64,000 bases of DNA, from contig NC_063451.1 in NCBI RefSeq assembly GCF_020379485.1, positions 23,666,630-23,730,629 of the forward strand. The letters are read 5' to 3'. Origin of the DNA: Brassica napus (taxonomy: Eukaryota > Streptophyta > Magnoliopsida > Brassicales > Brassicaceae). Made by a program: the position numbers and the translations under genes. Position 1 is the stretch's first letter. Each line of letters opens with the position of its first letter. Below, piece after piece: positions 11,385-23,455 of the stretch. Under the pieces are notes generated by a model. It was not told where the DNA came from. It saw only the letters and a list, made by a program, of their open reading frames with translations, and did not search any database.

Positions 11385-11399
11385 TCTCACTACAAGAAA

Positions 11400-11860
11400 A
11401 CAGGGGGATTCTGATGGCGGAAATCGTCGGAAATTCGTCGGAATAGACCGATTCCGACGAATTTCCGACGAACCCGTCCGTCGGTATCGTTTCGTCTGAA
11501 AAAAAAAATTCGTCGGAATTTCGTCAGAACTTCCGACGACTTTCTGACGAATACCGAGAAACGTCATTCTGACGAACTTCCGACGATATTACGATGCGGA
11601 TACACGAGACCAGAGTTCATCGGAAAAACTACGTACCGACGGAGAACGTTTCTCGGACAATTCCGACGTAGAGTGTTCCTCGGTGTATTCCGACGAACTT
11701 TAGGCGTCAGAATTTACCGACGGACAACGGTCGTCGGAATATACCGACGAACCTCGTTCGTCGGTATATTCCGACGGAAATGGGGTTCGTCGGTAAATTC
11801 CAACGAATATATGTCCGTCGGTATATTCCGACGACCACTGTCTGTCGGTATATACCCATT
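11400..11860. repeat. CACTA left subterminal repeats
   Basis: Dense array of TTCCGACGAA / TCGTCGGAAT-type units in both orientations. In En/Spm elements such units are the binding sites of the TNPA-like protein; that role is inferred here. Confidence 0.8.
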
Positions 11861-12061
11861 TTTTAAAAAAAATTAATTTTGCATTTTTATATATTTTTCG
11901 ATATTAATAAATTTAAAAAATAAGAAATTTAAAACTAATAATATTATAAAATTTAAATTCATAAAAACCGAAATAGGAAAAAAACATTCATAAAGTTTAA
12001 AATTCATACAAACCGAAATAGAAAAAAAAACATTCCGAAAGTTTTAAAAAGCCGAAATAAA

Positions 12062-13570
12062 CTAAGATGAACTCGAAGACATCAAACGATCTAGCTTCTG
12101 CATAATCTCGGTGTTGAACTTCTTCTGGGATGCCAACTCAGCAAGGATAGTGGCATTCTCCGAACGGATAGTGGCATTCTCCGAAAGGATAGTGGTGTTC
12201 TGCTCCTCCAATGCCCCAATCCGTTCATCTTTGTCATGTAGCTCCTCGAGAATCATGGGATCGGCATACGGAGCTTGCGAAGAAGATGCCGGATACGAAG
12301 AAGCACGACGGGCCAACCCAACTAAACGGCCTCCTTTCCTTTTAGGAACCGCCTACAAAAATATTTAAAGTAAGTAAATAGGGACAAGTAAGTAATCGAT
12401 ATTATAAAAAAAAATATTAATAAAAAAAATTACCTTTTCAACCATCTCATTTATTTGCAATAGAGACAGGTTGGTTGAAGCTCCCGTGGATTCGCCGTCA
12501 TCAGAGAGAGGCTGAGATTGGGCAACTATTTCAGCTTCCACCAAATCAACTACACCTTTGATCACGGGGTCCTGAATTTGACCCGTCGTCTTGTTAGTGT
12601 GAGCCACCTTAATGAGTTGGAGACGATCAACGGGATTACCGTCATTTGCTTCGATCTAAAAAAACCGCCATTATTAGCCAAGAAATATATAAAATATTTA
12701 TTTAAAAAATATAAAGATAAATAATAATAAAAAACTTACAAGTTCATCCTCCTTAGTAGACATAGAGCAAGCGCCGAGGTTGTGCACATACATACCTTTC
12801 CCGCCACGATCGCTCTTCCGGTTCCTGGAGTTCCTAGAAGACGTCTCTGCAGTTTCTTCCTTCTCCCAATGAGCTATCAACTGCTCCCACACCGTCCCGT
12901 TGATGAACCGTGGCTTCTTGTTCTTCTGCCAAACTGTCTTCCACGCGTTTATCTGCTTTGTGTAAGAGTCCATGGCCTTCTCGTTGAATTTCTTACGGAC
13001 TGTTTCCGTAAGATCGGAGTGCCAGTTGAACTCTTGCTACAAAACAAACACAATTTAATAAGTAAATATATTTAAAAAATGTAAAAACTTAAAAAAAATG
13101 AAGAGTTACTATACCGCAAACTGACGAAACCACAACTCTCGTTCGTCGTTAGGGATCACACTCCACTTTGGATATCCAAAACGGAGCATGGAGTACATCA
13201 TCTGGTTGATGCTCCGGCTAATGCCATTTTTCGACTTGGTGAACCTTTAAAAAAATACAAGTTAGCAAGTTAATTAAAGGAAAAAATATAACGGTACAAA
13301 TAAAAAAAATACTAACCAAGTGCTATGGCCTCGTCGTGGGTTGGGTTGGAGAAACGGGAGATGCTCTCGACCTGGTTGTTGAACCAATAGATGAACCGGC
13401 ATGACCCCCGGATCCTGTTGAGCAGCAGCGTGAGGGGCAGCGTGAGGGGCAGAGGGAGCTGGAGCGGGAATATATGCGGGAACCGAGTCATGAGACGATC
13501 CCGATGCACGGGAACTGCTCACCGAACTACGTCGAAGACGGGCTGCGGGGCGGGCTTCATCTTTGGCCCT
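12062..13570 (-). CDS. CACTA TNPA-like protein (plant Transposase_24 family)
   Basis: Multi-exon minus-strand gene. From the N-terminus: a low-complexity Ser/Ala/Pro stretch (about 13570-13320, [20 protein letters not shown]), a segment near 13246-13115 with [20 protein letters not shown] and RELWFRQFA, the exon at 13036-12740 with [33 protein letters not shown] and [10 protein letters not shown], a piece at 12607-12440, and a C-terminal coiled coil (12316-12062, [20 protein letters not shown], then [16 protein letters not shown] repeats). This order fits the En/Spm Transposase_24 family, DNA-binding partners of the transposase. AT-rich introns separate the pieces. I see no stop inside the exons, but exon edges are approximate. 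Confidence 0.7.
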
Positions 13571-14339
13571 AAAAAAAAAAAATTAATACATCAAACATAT
13601 TCTCAAATCATTTCTATTTTTAATGTTTTCATTTATATATTTACAAAAGGTTTTATAAACGTTTTAAAAAAAACTATTAAACCTTTTATATATATATATA
13701 TATATGTATACAAAATTATTAAAAATTTATAAATATAAAAAAATGTTGTTAAAAATTTATAAATGAAGAAAAATGTTGTTAAATATTGATATTTTTTTAA
13801 AAAAACGTTTTATTATACATAGTTTATTAGTGGAAACTTATAAAAAATTATAAAAAATTTTAAAATTTTTATTATACATGATTTACATATATATATATAT
13901 GTATACAAAATTATAAAAAATTTATAAATATAGAAAAATGTTGTTAAATATTTTTAAAAAATTTTAAAAACGTTTTATTATATATATTTCATTACTGGAA
14001 ACTTGAAAAACGTTTTTAAAAATAAAAAAAATGTTTTTAAAAATAAAAAAATGTTCCAAAAAAAAATAAAACAACAATCCAAACAACAATCCTAACTTAT
14101 ATATCCTAAACTATCAATCAAACAACCTAAAATCCGAGATCTAACATCCAAAACCCTAAACAATTGAGATTAAAGAAGGTTTGGGATGATTCTTACATGA
14201 TTTAGGGTTTGGGGGAGGAATCGTCGGTGTAGAGGGATGAATCGCCGGTTTTGGGGGAGGAATCGCCTGTGAATCGCCGGTGGAGAGAGGAATTTAGAGA
14301 GAGAGATGCGGAGATAACGAAGAAAAGAAGGAGGAGGGT

Positions 14340-14535
14340 TATTATATCAGACGATTCCGACGGACACGGGTTCGTCGGTATTCCGTCGGTATAATTAAAA
14401 TATACCAAATGCCAATTCGCGAAAATTTTCAAGCGGTTTGGTTCTCCCGGGCAAATTTAAATTCCGACGGAATGTGTCCGTCAGTATATTCCGACGGACA
14501 CATTCCGTCGGTATATTCCGACGGAATTCCGACGA
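14340..14535. repeat. Internal CACTA CGTCGG/CCGACG repeat cluster
   Basis: A second cluster of the subterminal-type motif sits inside the element, between the TNPA-like gene and the transposase gene; it is echoed at 14882-14990. The 14340 cluster lies just upstream of the TNPA-like transcription unit, so it could be a self-regulatory promoter region. That is inference from position. Confidence 0.65.
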
Positions 14536-15012
14536 CTTAGTGTTTAGGGTGTTGATTTCAAGTTTCTAAATGCAAAATCCAAATCTTTGATAATATATAT
14601 AGTATTTGCATAAAGATTTAACAATAAAAATGTTTTATAACACGATTTTACACAATAACATTTTTTGTAGTGTAAGCTTATATAAATATGATTGTATAAG
14701 TATATAATGTTAAGATGAGATGTTATGAAAACAATGATATGCATACATAAATATTTTAATGAGTTGTTATATTTGAACGGTTGCGATCTAATACTATACT
14801 AAACACTTATTATGTGTTATTTTCATAGTTTTGGCATCTAAATTTATAGATTTTTATGATTGAAACTTTATAGAAACATATGTCGTCGGTATTTTCCGAC
14901 GAAATACCGACGACCTTTCCAATTTTCAATGAAACCCGTTGTCGTCGCTATGTCGTCAGTATATTGCGAGGGATTTCCGACGGACCATTAAAAAAAAAAA
15001 AAAAAAAAAAAA

Positions 15013-18000
15013 CTAATCAGAATCTTCTGAATCTTCATCAAACTCCCCAACCTCGGCTTCCGGCTCTGAATGTACGACATCATCATGTCCAAACACAGTC
15101 AAATTCTCAACGAGTTGAACATTTTCCAAATCTTCAACTGCCTGGGCGTTGCTGGTAGACTCTGGTTGCAATGGTTCATCATCATCAGAAGTTCCATCCA
15201 CTCGTCCTCTTGGGTTGATTTGCGTTACAGTAACCCATGGATCGTCTCTGTACGTCACCCGAGGGTAACTGATGTAGCACACCTATACATATCAATTATA
15301 CAAGTATTAGTAAAATATATAACATTAATTAATTATATTGGTAAAAAATTATGAATAGATTGACATACCTGATCAGCTTGCGAACCAAGAATGAAGGGAT
15401 CATAATATTGAAGTTTCCGCCGCGAATGAACTGATGTAACACCAAACGCATCAATCTTCACTCCTCTATCTGGGGTGGTGTCATACCAATCACAATAGAA
15501 TACTACACAACGCAATCCAACCATTCCAGGAAATTGGATTTCCAATATTTCTTTTATGTTGCCGTAGTAGACATCGTCACCAGAAGAAGATGAAACACCA
15601 GCATCATATGTTGTCTTAGAATGACCTTTCCTTGTGAATGCATATCCTCGCGTACAAAATTTAGGATATGATTTGACCACATAGTTTGGTCCCTGCACAA
15701 ATTCGCGTATCCAATCATCGAACACAAGACCTCTGGCCAAACCATCATTCACCTATAAATTAAAAACATATATGATTGAAAAGTTAATTAGTTTATATAT
15801 ATTAAATTTAAACTAATCATTTGCATAGGGTAATATGATATATGACTCACATAACTACGAAGCCACGCAGCAAATCCGTTATCTCTAAGTTGTCGAAGCT
15901 CATCTTCTGTTGCATGCCTGTGAGTCATACGCAACTCCGCCATATATACACTATATACAAAAATATTATCAATATGAAATAAATTTATTGAATATTAATC
16001 TAACAATAAATGAATAAATATTTTTACCTCTCATATTGTAGAACATCTTCACAGTTGGTGAGCAAATATGTTTGCAAATGAGCGTGCTCAGTGTCCGTAA
16101 GTCTCCGCTTCGTGAATTTTCCACTAAGTCGTCCTATTTCCTTGAACATGCTTGGGACAGTAACATGATATGTTGCTCTCTCCCCTCTATCATCATGCCG
16201 AGCAGGTCTTCGGTGTTTTGTATGCACTTCTGGTGGAAAATAATTTTCAGCAAAGATTGCAGTTTCTTCATTGATCACCTGTGCCACTATAGATCCTTCC
16301 ACCCTGCTTTGATTTTTGACCATCTTCTTCAGATGATGCATATAACGCTCAAAAATATACATCCATCTGTACTGCACAGGACCACCAAGTTCCAATTCTC
16401 TTGCGAGATGAATAGCAAGATGTTCCATTACATCAAAGAATGATGGAGGAAATATCTTCTCAAGGTTGCACATGCTGACTGGTGCGTTTGTCTTCAAATT
16501 ATTAATACCCTCTTCAGTCACTACTCTGCTGCATAAGTCGCGGAAGAAAACACTAATCCCTACATAGATAAAAGACATAATTTTCGTAAGTATTAAGTTT
16601 TTATAAGCATAATTGTTAAATATAAAAATAAATTAAATTGTAAAAATATAATATACCTGCAATTGCTTCATGAACATTACGTGGCAATAATGCTGAAAAA
16701 GCAAACGGAAGGAGGCGCTGCATAATTACATGACAATCATGACTCTTCAAGCCAGTAAACTTTCCTTCGCTTCTATCAACGCAGTTCCCCAAATTTGATG
16801 CATATCCGTCAGGAAATTTCACTTTATCTGTAATCCAATCAAAGAACTCTTCTTTTCTAGCACCATCCAGCCGATAAATGGGAAAAGGGGCCGTACCGTT
16901 CTCATCAACGTGAAGTTCAGAACGATCACAAATATCGACTAAATCCAACCTTGACTTCAAATTATCCTTCGTTTTACCTTGGATGTTAAGGACTGTGTTC
17001 ATCAGATTATCGAAGAAGTTCTTCTCAATATGCATGACATCTAAATTATGCCGCAATAGATGACTCTCCCAATATGGCAGATCCCAGAAAATACTCTTTT
17101 TGTGCCAGTTATGTAGCTCTCCAACCGCATTGACTCGAATGTTTTCATGTCCACCTACATCTGGCGTCCTTTCTGCATCAAAATACCTAAACTGCTTCAA
17201 CAAATCTTTCCCACTAACTTCCTCAGGTGGACCATCAAACACCTGCTTGTTCTTCGTAAACGAAGTCTTACTCCTGCGGTATGGATGATCAGGTGGTAGA
17301 AATCGTCTGTGACAGTCAAACCAACACGTTTTCCTTCCGTTCTTTAGTTGGAAAGCATCTGTGTCATCTTGACAATATGGACATGATAGCTTCCCATGTG
17401 TTGTCCATCCAGATAACATACCATATGCTGGAAAGTCACTTATTGTCCACATAAGTACTGCCCGCATCTGAAAGTTTTCTTTGCGCGAAACATCGTATGT
17501 CTCAAAACCATGCGCCCATAGTTGTTGCAACTCATATATTAGTGGTTGAAGAAACACATCTAGTGATCTTTTAGGATGATCTGGCCCGGGGACGAGAATT
17601 GAGAGAAACAAAAACTCTCGTCGCATGCACAAGCTCGGCCGTAAGTTGTACGGTGTCACAATAACTGGCCATAGAGAATACTGCCTTCCATGCTTTCCAA
17701 ATGGGCTGAAACCATCAGTAGATAATCCAAGATAAACATTTCTTCTCTCTTCCGCAAATTCTGGATATGTTGACTGGAAATGTTTCCAAGCCTTTGCATC
17801 TGAAGGATGTCTAATCTCACCATTTGTGGAATGCTCTGCATGCCATCTCATTGCTTTTGCTGTGCGCTCACACTGATACAACCTCTTCAATCTTTCCGTC
17901 AAAGGCAAATACCACATTCTTTTGAATGGGATCGGAACTCTTCCCCTCGTCTCCTGATAACGAGGTTTCCCACAAAATTTGCATACATTCCGTGTCTCAT

Positions 18001-18712
18001 CCGCTCTCCAGTAGATCATGCAGTTGTCAATACATACATCTATCACTTCATACGGTAGTTGAAGACCTGCAACAAGTTTCTGAACCTCGTAGTATGAACC
18101 CGGTGCAAGGTTATCCTCAGGTAGAATACCTTTGACAAAATCAGTAATCGCATCCATACATTCTTCAGCCAAATTATAGTCTGTCTTAATACCCATTAAT
18201 CTAGTTGCAGATGATAAGACTGAATGACCATCTCTACAATTTTGATACAAAGGTTGTTTTCCTGCATCCAACATGTCAAAAAATCTCCTAGATTCGGGGT
18301 TTGGTTCTTCCCCTCTATAATGATCATGTACCATCTGCTCAGTACCTACACCATAATCTATATCCGTTCTAGATTCTTCTAACCTAATATCAGGCTGAGG
18401 TTCACTAACAGGCTGAGGTTCGCTAGTACTACCATATTCATAACCAGTTTCCCCATGAAGGTACCAAACTTTATAATTACGTGAAAACCCTTTCATATAC
18501 AAATGAGTCCAAACATCAAATTCTTTTATAACCTTATTATTATTGCAAGAAGAGCAGGGACATCTTAACATACCACTTTTTGCATCCGGTTGCTGTTGAA
18601 CAAGCCTCATGAATTCTCCAATCCCTTGAACGTATTCTTCCGTAAGCAAATTGGTGTTCGGATCCAAATGAGGTTTATCCATCCACGAACGATAATAAAC
18701 TTCTGAAGACAT
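15013..18712 (-). CDS. CACTA TNPD/TNP2-type transposase
   Basis: Five exons can be read without a stop: 18712-16657, 16559-16028, about 15956-15849, about 15752-15369 and about 15282-15013. Exon 1 starts MSSEVYYRSWMDKP and holds the Transpos_assoc domain (CPCSSCNNNKVI, WTHLYMKGFSRNY) and the Transposase_21 core (LGLSTDGFSPFG, YSLWPVIVTPYNLRP, LWAHGFETYDVSRKENFQMR, CPYC). Exon 2 carries DUF4218 (VSMCNLEKIFPPSFFDVMEH, YRWMYIFERYMHHLKK). Exons 4-5 carry DUF4216 (VVFYCDWYDTTPDRGVK) and an acidic tail. Introns have GT...AG ends. The enzyme would bind the TIRs and catalyse cut-and-paste transposition. It reads as intact, unlike most other mobile-element genes here. Confidence 0.87.
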
Positions 18713-18804
18713 GATTTTCACGGAATTGTTATGACTAAAGAGAATGAAGAGAGAATGAAGTGTGAATGAGTTGAATGAGGAGGGGTTGTATTTATAGGAA
18801 ATTG

Positions 18805-19250
18805 CTTACGGACCTCCGACGACTTTCCGACGGAATTCCGACGGATGTAAAGCAGTCCGTCGGAATTCCGTCGGTATTGTCCAATCTCAAACGGCTATAC
18901 AACGGTCATATATATTTGTCGGCAACGGTCACATGGTTCGTCGGAATTCCGTCGGTATTTTCCGACAAAATTCCGACGACTTTGCTGTTAATCAGAATGT
19001 CGTCGGAAATTCGTCGGAATATACCGACGAACTTCCGACGACTACAACGGTTACATTTTTTATCGGAATGTCGTCGAAAAGTCGTCGGAAAGTTCCGACG
19101 GACCATATTTCGTCGGAATTCCGTCGGAAATGGCCGACGGGATTCCGACGACTTAATTTTTTTGGATTTGGTCAGAAATTTGTCAGTATTCCGTCACAAA
19201 TGTCCGACGACCTTGGTGTCCGTCGGAACCTCCGTCGGAATTCGGTGTGT
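18805..19250. repeat. CACTA right subterminal repeats
   Basis: Mirror of the left subterminal region: dense GTCGGAATTCCGTCGG-type units in both orientations up to the TIR at 19262. Confidence 0.8.
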
Positions 19251-19262
19251 TTTCTTGTAGTG

Positions 19263-19971
19263 TCTCGCTCCAAGCTTTCCTGCCTCATTCAAAAGATCAA
19301 GTGTGTACTTCCTTTGAGATAAGAAAAGCCCCTCTTTAGAGCGGCATATTTCTATCCCTAGAAAGTACTTTAGCTCACCCAAATCTTTAATATCAAAAGT
19401 AGACTTAAGAAAGACTTTGGTTGAGATAATATATTCCTTGTCACTTCCTGTGATGATAATATCATCTACATAAATAAGAATCACCACAATTCTTTGCTTG
19501 CTTGTGAGTGTGAAGAGTGTATGATCAGCTTCTGACTTTACAAACCCTCTTCCATTGAGAGTTGTACTCAGTTTGTGGTACCAAGCCCTTGGTGACTGTT
19601 TTAACCCATAGATTGCTTTCTTAAACCTTTGGCTTGACCATGTCTTCCATACCCGGAGGTGGCCTCATGTAAACCTCATCCTCTAGCTCTCCTTGAAGAA
19701 AAGCATTCTTGACATCCATCTGCCATAAATCCCATTCCAAGTTCACTGCCAATGAGAGTAGAATCCTTATGGTGTGGAGTTTAGCTACTGGTGCAAATGT
19801 ATCCAGATAGTCTTCTTCATAGACTTGGGTGTATCCTCTTGCAACTAGCCTTGTTTTCTTTCTTTCTGGTTTCCCATTGGCAAGGTACTTGATGGTGAAG
19901 AGTAGACGGCTTGTAACAGCTTTCTTTCCTTTGGGGAGCTCAGTTTCATACCAAGTATCATTCTTGATCAT
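19263..19971 (-). pseudogene. Copia reverse transcriptase (interrupted)
   Basis: Two overlapping frames encode copia RT. The segment 19971-19621 has [38 protein letters not shown] and [18 protein letters not shown]. The segment 19487-19263 has the catalytic LIYVDDIIITGS and DLGELKYFLGIEICRSK. The bases between encode the usual IYGLKQSPRAWY stretch after a frame change near 19620, so the gene carries at least one lesion besides the CACTA insertion. Confidence 0.88.
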
Positions 19972-19992
19972 GGCACCAACTTCATCCCCAAC

Positions 19993-22870
19993 TTATGCTC
20001 TCCACTCTTCATGCTTCATGGCTTTTTCATAAGTCTTTGGTACATACTCTTGATCTAGGTTGCTGATGAAGACTACATGCTCTTCAGATAGTCTCGCAAA
20101 AGAACATATTGCTTGGATAGGATGAGCTACTGCATTGTTGTTGAAGTATACTTTGGTGTCCATCCACTGAGATGGTTTCTTCACCCTTGTACTCCTCCTT
20201 AATGGTTGAACTTCTTGTTGCATTCCATCTTGATCATTAACAACTTCTTCTTGGATAGCTTCTTCTTGGATAGCTTCCTCGTGGATAGCTTCGTCATGGA
20301 TATCTTCTTCAGGGATAGCTTCCTCATGGATAACTTGCAAATTAGGTTGATTTCCCCCCTCATGATCAGGATGGACTGCTTCTTCAATTGATGTAGCTTC
20401 ATCCACAACTGGAGGTATAGGTGAAGTGCTCGGAACACCACTTGTTTGAGGCTGACTGATGCCTAGGTTTTCCAGAATGATTCTCAAGTTGTTTGTCCTA
20501 TCTGAAGATCTTTGTGAGAGATCCTGAAGGCTTTCCCAACTCTTCTCATCATAGTATCCCTTTGATTCCGCAAACTTAACATCCCTTGAGACCATAACTC
20601 TTCTTGATTCAGGTATGTAGCACTTGTACCCCTTCTGCGCATGAGTATATCCTATGAACATGCCTTTGACACTCTTGGCTTCAAGCTTGTTTCTCTGTTC
20701 CCCTGGTATCAAGACATAGCACACACACCCAAAAACATGCAAGTGATCAATTGGAGGTTTTATTTTGTTTAATACCTGAAAGGGAGAGATATCTTGGAGG
20801 ACTTTGGTGGGGATCTTGTTGATCAAATAACATGCTGAGACCACAACATCTCCCCAGAACCTCTTTGGAACATTGGTATGGAACATCATGCTCCTTGCAA
20901 CCTCCATAAGATGGCGATTCTTCCTTTCAGCAACTCAATTTTGTTGTGGTGTGTATGGGCAACTTGTTTGATGGATTATGCCATGTTTTGCTAAGTGATG
21001 TTTGAAAGCAGTGCTTGTGTATTCTCCGCCATTATCAGACCTAAAAATTTTGATCTTGGAATTGAAATGGTTAGATACATAGTTTTGGAAGTTAATAAAA
21101 GCTTCTAAAACTCTATCTTTAGTTTGAATCAAGGTGAGCCATGTATATTTTGATTTTTCATCTATGAATGTAACAAAATATTTATGGTTCTCCCTAGACA
21201 TACAAGGTGCTGTCCAAACATCAGAGTGCACAAGGTCAAAGCAATTTTCATAAATAGTCTTAGAATTAGGGAAAACAGATCTCTGATGTTTACCAAGAAT
21301 ACAAGCCTCACAACTTCCACTCTTTAAAGATAGATTAGGTAACATCAGTCCTAAGGCACGATAATGAGGATGACCTAATCTAGCATGCCATAAAACATCA
21401 CTAGCTAACACAGAAGCAGAACTGAAAGCACAAGATAAATCTGAAAGCTTGGTGTTTTCAAGCAAGTAAAGCTCTCCCTTGCTCACACCCTTTCCCAGCA
21501 TCTTCCTGGTCTTAATATCCTGAAAGCACATATCATTAGGACTAAAAATAACATTGCAATTTATATCATTGGTTGCTCTCTTAACAGATAATAAGTTGGA
21601 TGTGAAAGTAGGCATATAAAAAGCTTGAGACTCCTTATCGAACAGTTTCAAGTTTCCTACTCTTTCAATTGGAATTCTATCACCATTAGCAATCACTACA
21701 CTCCCTAGAGCAGGTTTAACATCACTAATCAGTCTAGCATCCCTAATCATATGATGAGAAGCTCCTGAATCAATGATCAAAGGTCTAGTAGTATGTGAAG
21801 CACTGTGAATAGAATTTAAAGCATTGACACTGATGTTACCAGAGTTTGCATTGATAGCCTTGATAAGGGCTTCAATGTCTGACTTGCGGATGAAGGCATC
21901 ATCAGGGGATGGCTGAGACATGGCATGGGATGTGGATCCACCAGTGTGAGTGGTTGAGATCATAGCTCTTCCATCTTCTCCTATGCGCATGGAGCCTGGT
22001 ACTGTGGTTTCATGAGTTCTTGCTTCATGTGTTTTGGCCTGGTTGTATCTGTTGGTTGAAGCAGGTCTGAGGTGAGGATGGAGGATCCAACAATTGGTTT
22101 TGGAGTGGCCTAGATTCTTGCAGTGCTCACAAGTCACAGACTTGTCTCCTCCTCTTCTTGGTTTGAAGTGTGCTTTGTTGACTGAAGCACTCTCCATCTT
22201 CTCAGCTTTGTTCGCCATAGACAGTTCCCCTTTTCCACCAAAGAGACCATCTGAGCCTAGCTCCTTCAGAAGTTGAGCACACACATCATCATAGCTTGGA
22301 AGCTCTTTAGCTCTCAATATGTGTTTAAGTACATCATTGAAGCTTGGGTTGAGTGTGAGAAGCAATCCAAAGACCTTGTCTTGCTCACGCCTCTCTTCTA
22401 GTGTACTAGGATCAGTGGTACTTGGTCTTAGCATCTCAAGTTCAGACCACAGCTGGCTGTACTTCCCAAAGGTGCTTGGTGAAGTCAATATCCTCTTGCT
22501 GCAAGTTGTTTATTGCCCTCTTAACCTCAAAAATTCTGGTGAGGTTTGAAGTGTTGCCATATACCTTGTGTAAGGTATCCCATAGCTTCTTTGCAGTCTC
22601 ACAGTGTAAGTAAGACTCCATGATATGAGTATCAAGTGAGCCTTGCAAGATAGACAGCACCATGAGATCCTCCTGACCCCATTTGCCTTCATCTACCACT
22701 ACAACCTCCTTGCCATCTTCTCCTTGGGTGATTTGTCTTGGGGCCTCACTTGTGGTGATGTGCTCCCATAGACCTCTTCCTCCAAGAGCTGTCCTGGTCA
22801 ATCTCGACCAGGTAATGTAGTTAGGACCTTTCAGGATGACTGGAATCCTCACTAGCTTGTGCTGCTCCAT
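19993..22870 (-). pseudogene. Copia gag, protease and integrase
   Basis: Reading right to left, gag begins at the ATG at 22870 (MEQHKLVRIPVILKGPNY). A zinc knuckle CEHCKNLGHSKTNCW and the protease motif LIIDSGASHHM follow in the frame 22488-20935. Integrase then shows HARLGHPHYRALGLM, CEACILGKH (HHCC finger), DLVHSDVWTAP and FRSDNGGEY, with a break near 20935 (TAA after CPYTPQQN). It continues at 20907-19993 through the integrase C-terminus (FIGYTHAQKGYKCY) and an acidic linker with five or six EEAI-type repeats. Order gag-PR-INT-RT-RH is diagnostic of copia. Confidence 0.9.
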
Positions 22871-23070
22871 CTTTGCTTGCTATTTTCCAGCGGGTAAAAA
22901 AATAAAAAAATTCGCCAAGAAGAAATTTGAATTTCTGAGGCTAGACAAGAGAGAAAACAAGGGAAGCCAAGATATGTTCTCTAGAAATGAAGAAAGTAAA
23001 CCAAACAAGTGAAAGAGTAAGGTGAATAGAGTAAATTTGCGGAAGCAGTTTGGTGTTCAATAGCTTGGAG

Positions 23071-23082
23071 GCTCTGATACCA
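23071..23082 (-). other. Copia primer binding site
   Basis: On the minus strand it reads TGGTATCAGAGC, complementary to the 3' end of initiator tRNA-Met. It directly abuts the 5' LTR. Confidence 0.9.
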
Positions 23083-23442
23083 TGTTAGAAATTGAAGAAC
23101 ATAGTGAAGAACAAGAGAGAGAGGTTTAATCTAGAAAGTAAAGAGAGAGATAGAGTAAAGAAGAAAAATCTTATTTGCTTGATTGATTTGCTTATGGGAA
23201 CATCCCATATATATATAGGGGTTACAAGTATGGCAAATGGTATATGAGATATGATAAACTAATAATTCATTGTCTTGAGACCTTAACCAACCATGCATGC
23301 TTGTCCCTTGTAGTGGTATCTCTATTGTCTTGAGACCTTAACCCACCATGCATGCTTGTCCTTTGTTGTGAGTAGTATCTCCATTATCTTGAAACCTTAA
23401 CCAATCATGCATATGCATGCTTCTTATTGCTTCATCTTCACA
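23083..23442 (-). repeat. Copia 5' LTR
   Basis: 360-bp LTR containing the element promoter, given the minus orientation; ends TG...CA, followed by target duplication AAGAA. It begins eight bases from the stop codon of the upstream minus-strand gene, so read-through transcripts of that gene would enter it. Confidence 0.93.
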
Positions 23443-23455
23443 AAGAATGCTTTGG

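Larger units (their letters stand above)
11388..19262. mobile_element. CACTA (En/Spm) DNA transposon nested in copia
   Basis: The element starts CACTACAAGAAAACA and ends with TTTTCTTGTAGTG, with 3-bp duplication TCT at 11385-11387 and 19263-19265. It is 7,875 bp. Both subterminal regions are packed with CCGACG/CGTCGG-type repeats in both orientations. It encodes, on the minus strand, a TNPD-type transposase (15013-18712) and a TNPA-like protein (12062-13570). It interrupts the copia RT region, so it is younger than that element. Perfect ends and an apparently unbroken transposase gene suggest a possibly autonomous copy. Confidence 0.95.
10149..23442 (-). mobile_element. Ty1/copia LTR retrotransposon, complete, with nested CACTA
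   Basis: LTRs lie at 10149-10500 (352 bp) and 23083-23442 (360 bp), both TG...CA, flanked by the perfect 5-bp duplication AAGAA (10144-10148, 23443-23447). A primer binding site TGGTATCAGAGC (initiator-Met tRNA) abuts the right LTR at 23071-23082, so the element reads right to left. Without the CACTA insertion it is about 5.4 kb. By hand the LTRs differ at about 18 sites plus two small indels (about 5%), which implies an age of one to a few million years. LTRs contain roughly three copies of a 50-60 bp unit (CATTGTCTTGAGACC...). The insertion lies eight bases after the stop codon of the gene at 23456-23889. Confidence 0.95.

Noticed and set aside
11388..11567. Extension of the copia RNase H frame to 11567 as its true N-terminus
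   Set aside because: The frame crosses the CACTA TIR and its CGTCGG repeats. The real upstream copia sequence resumes at 19263.
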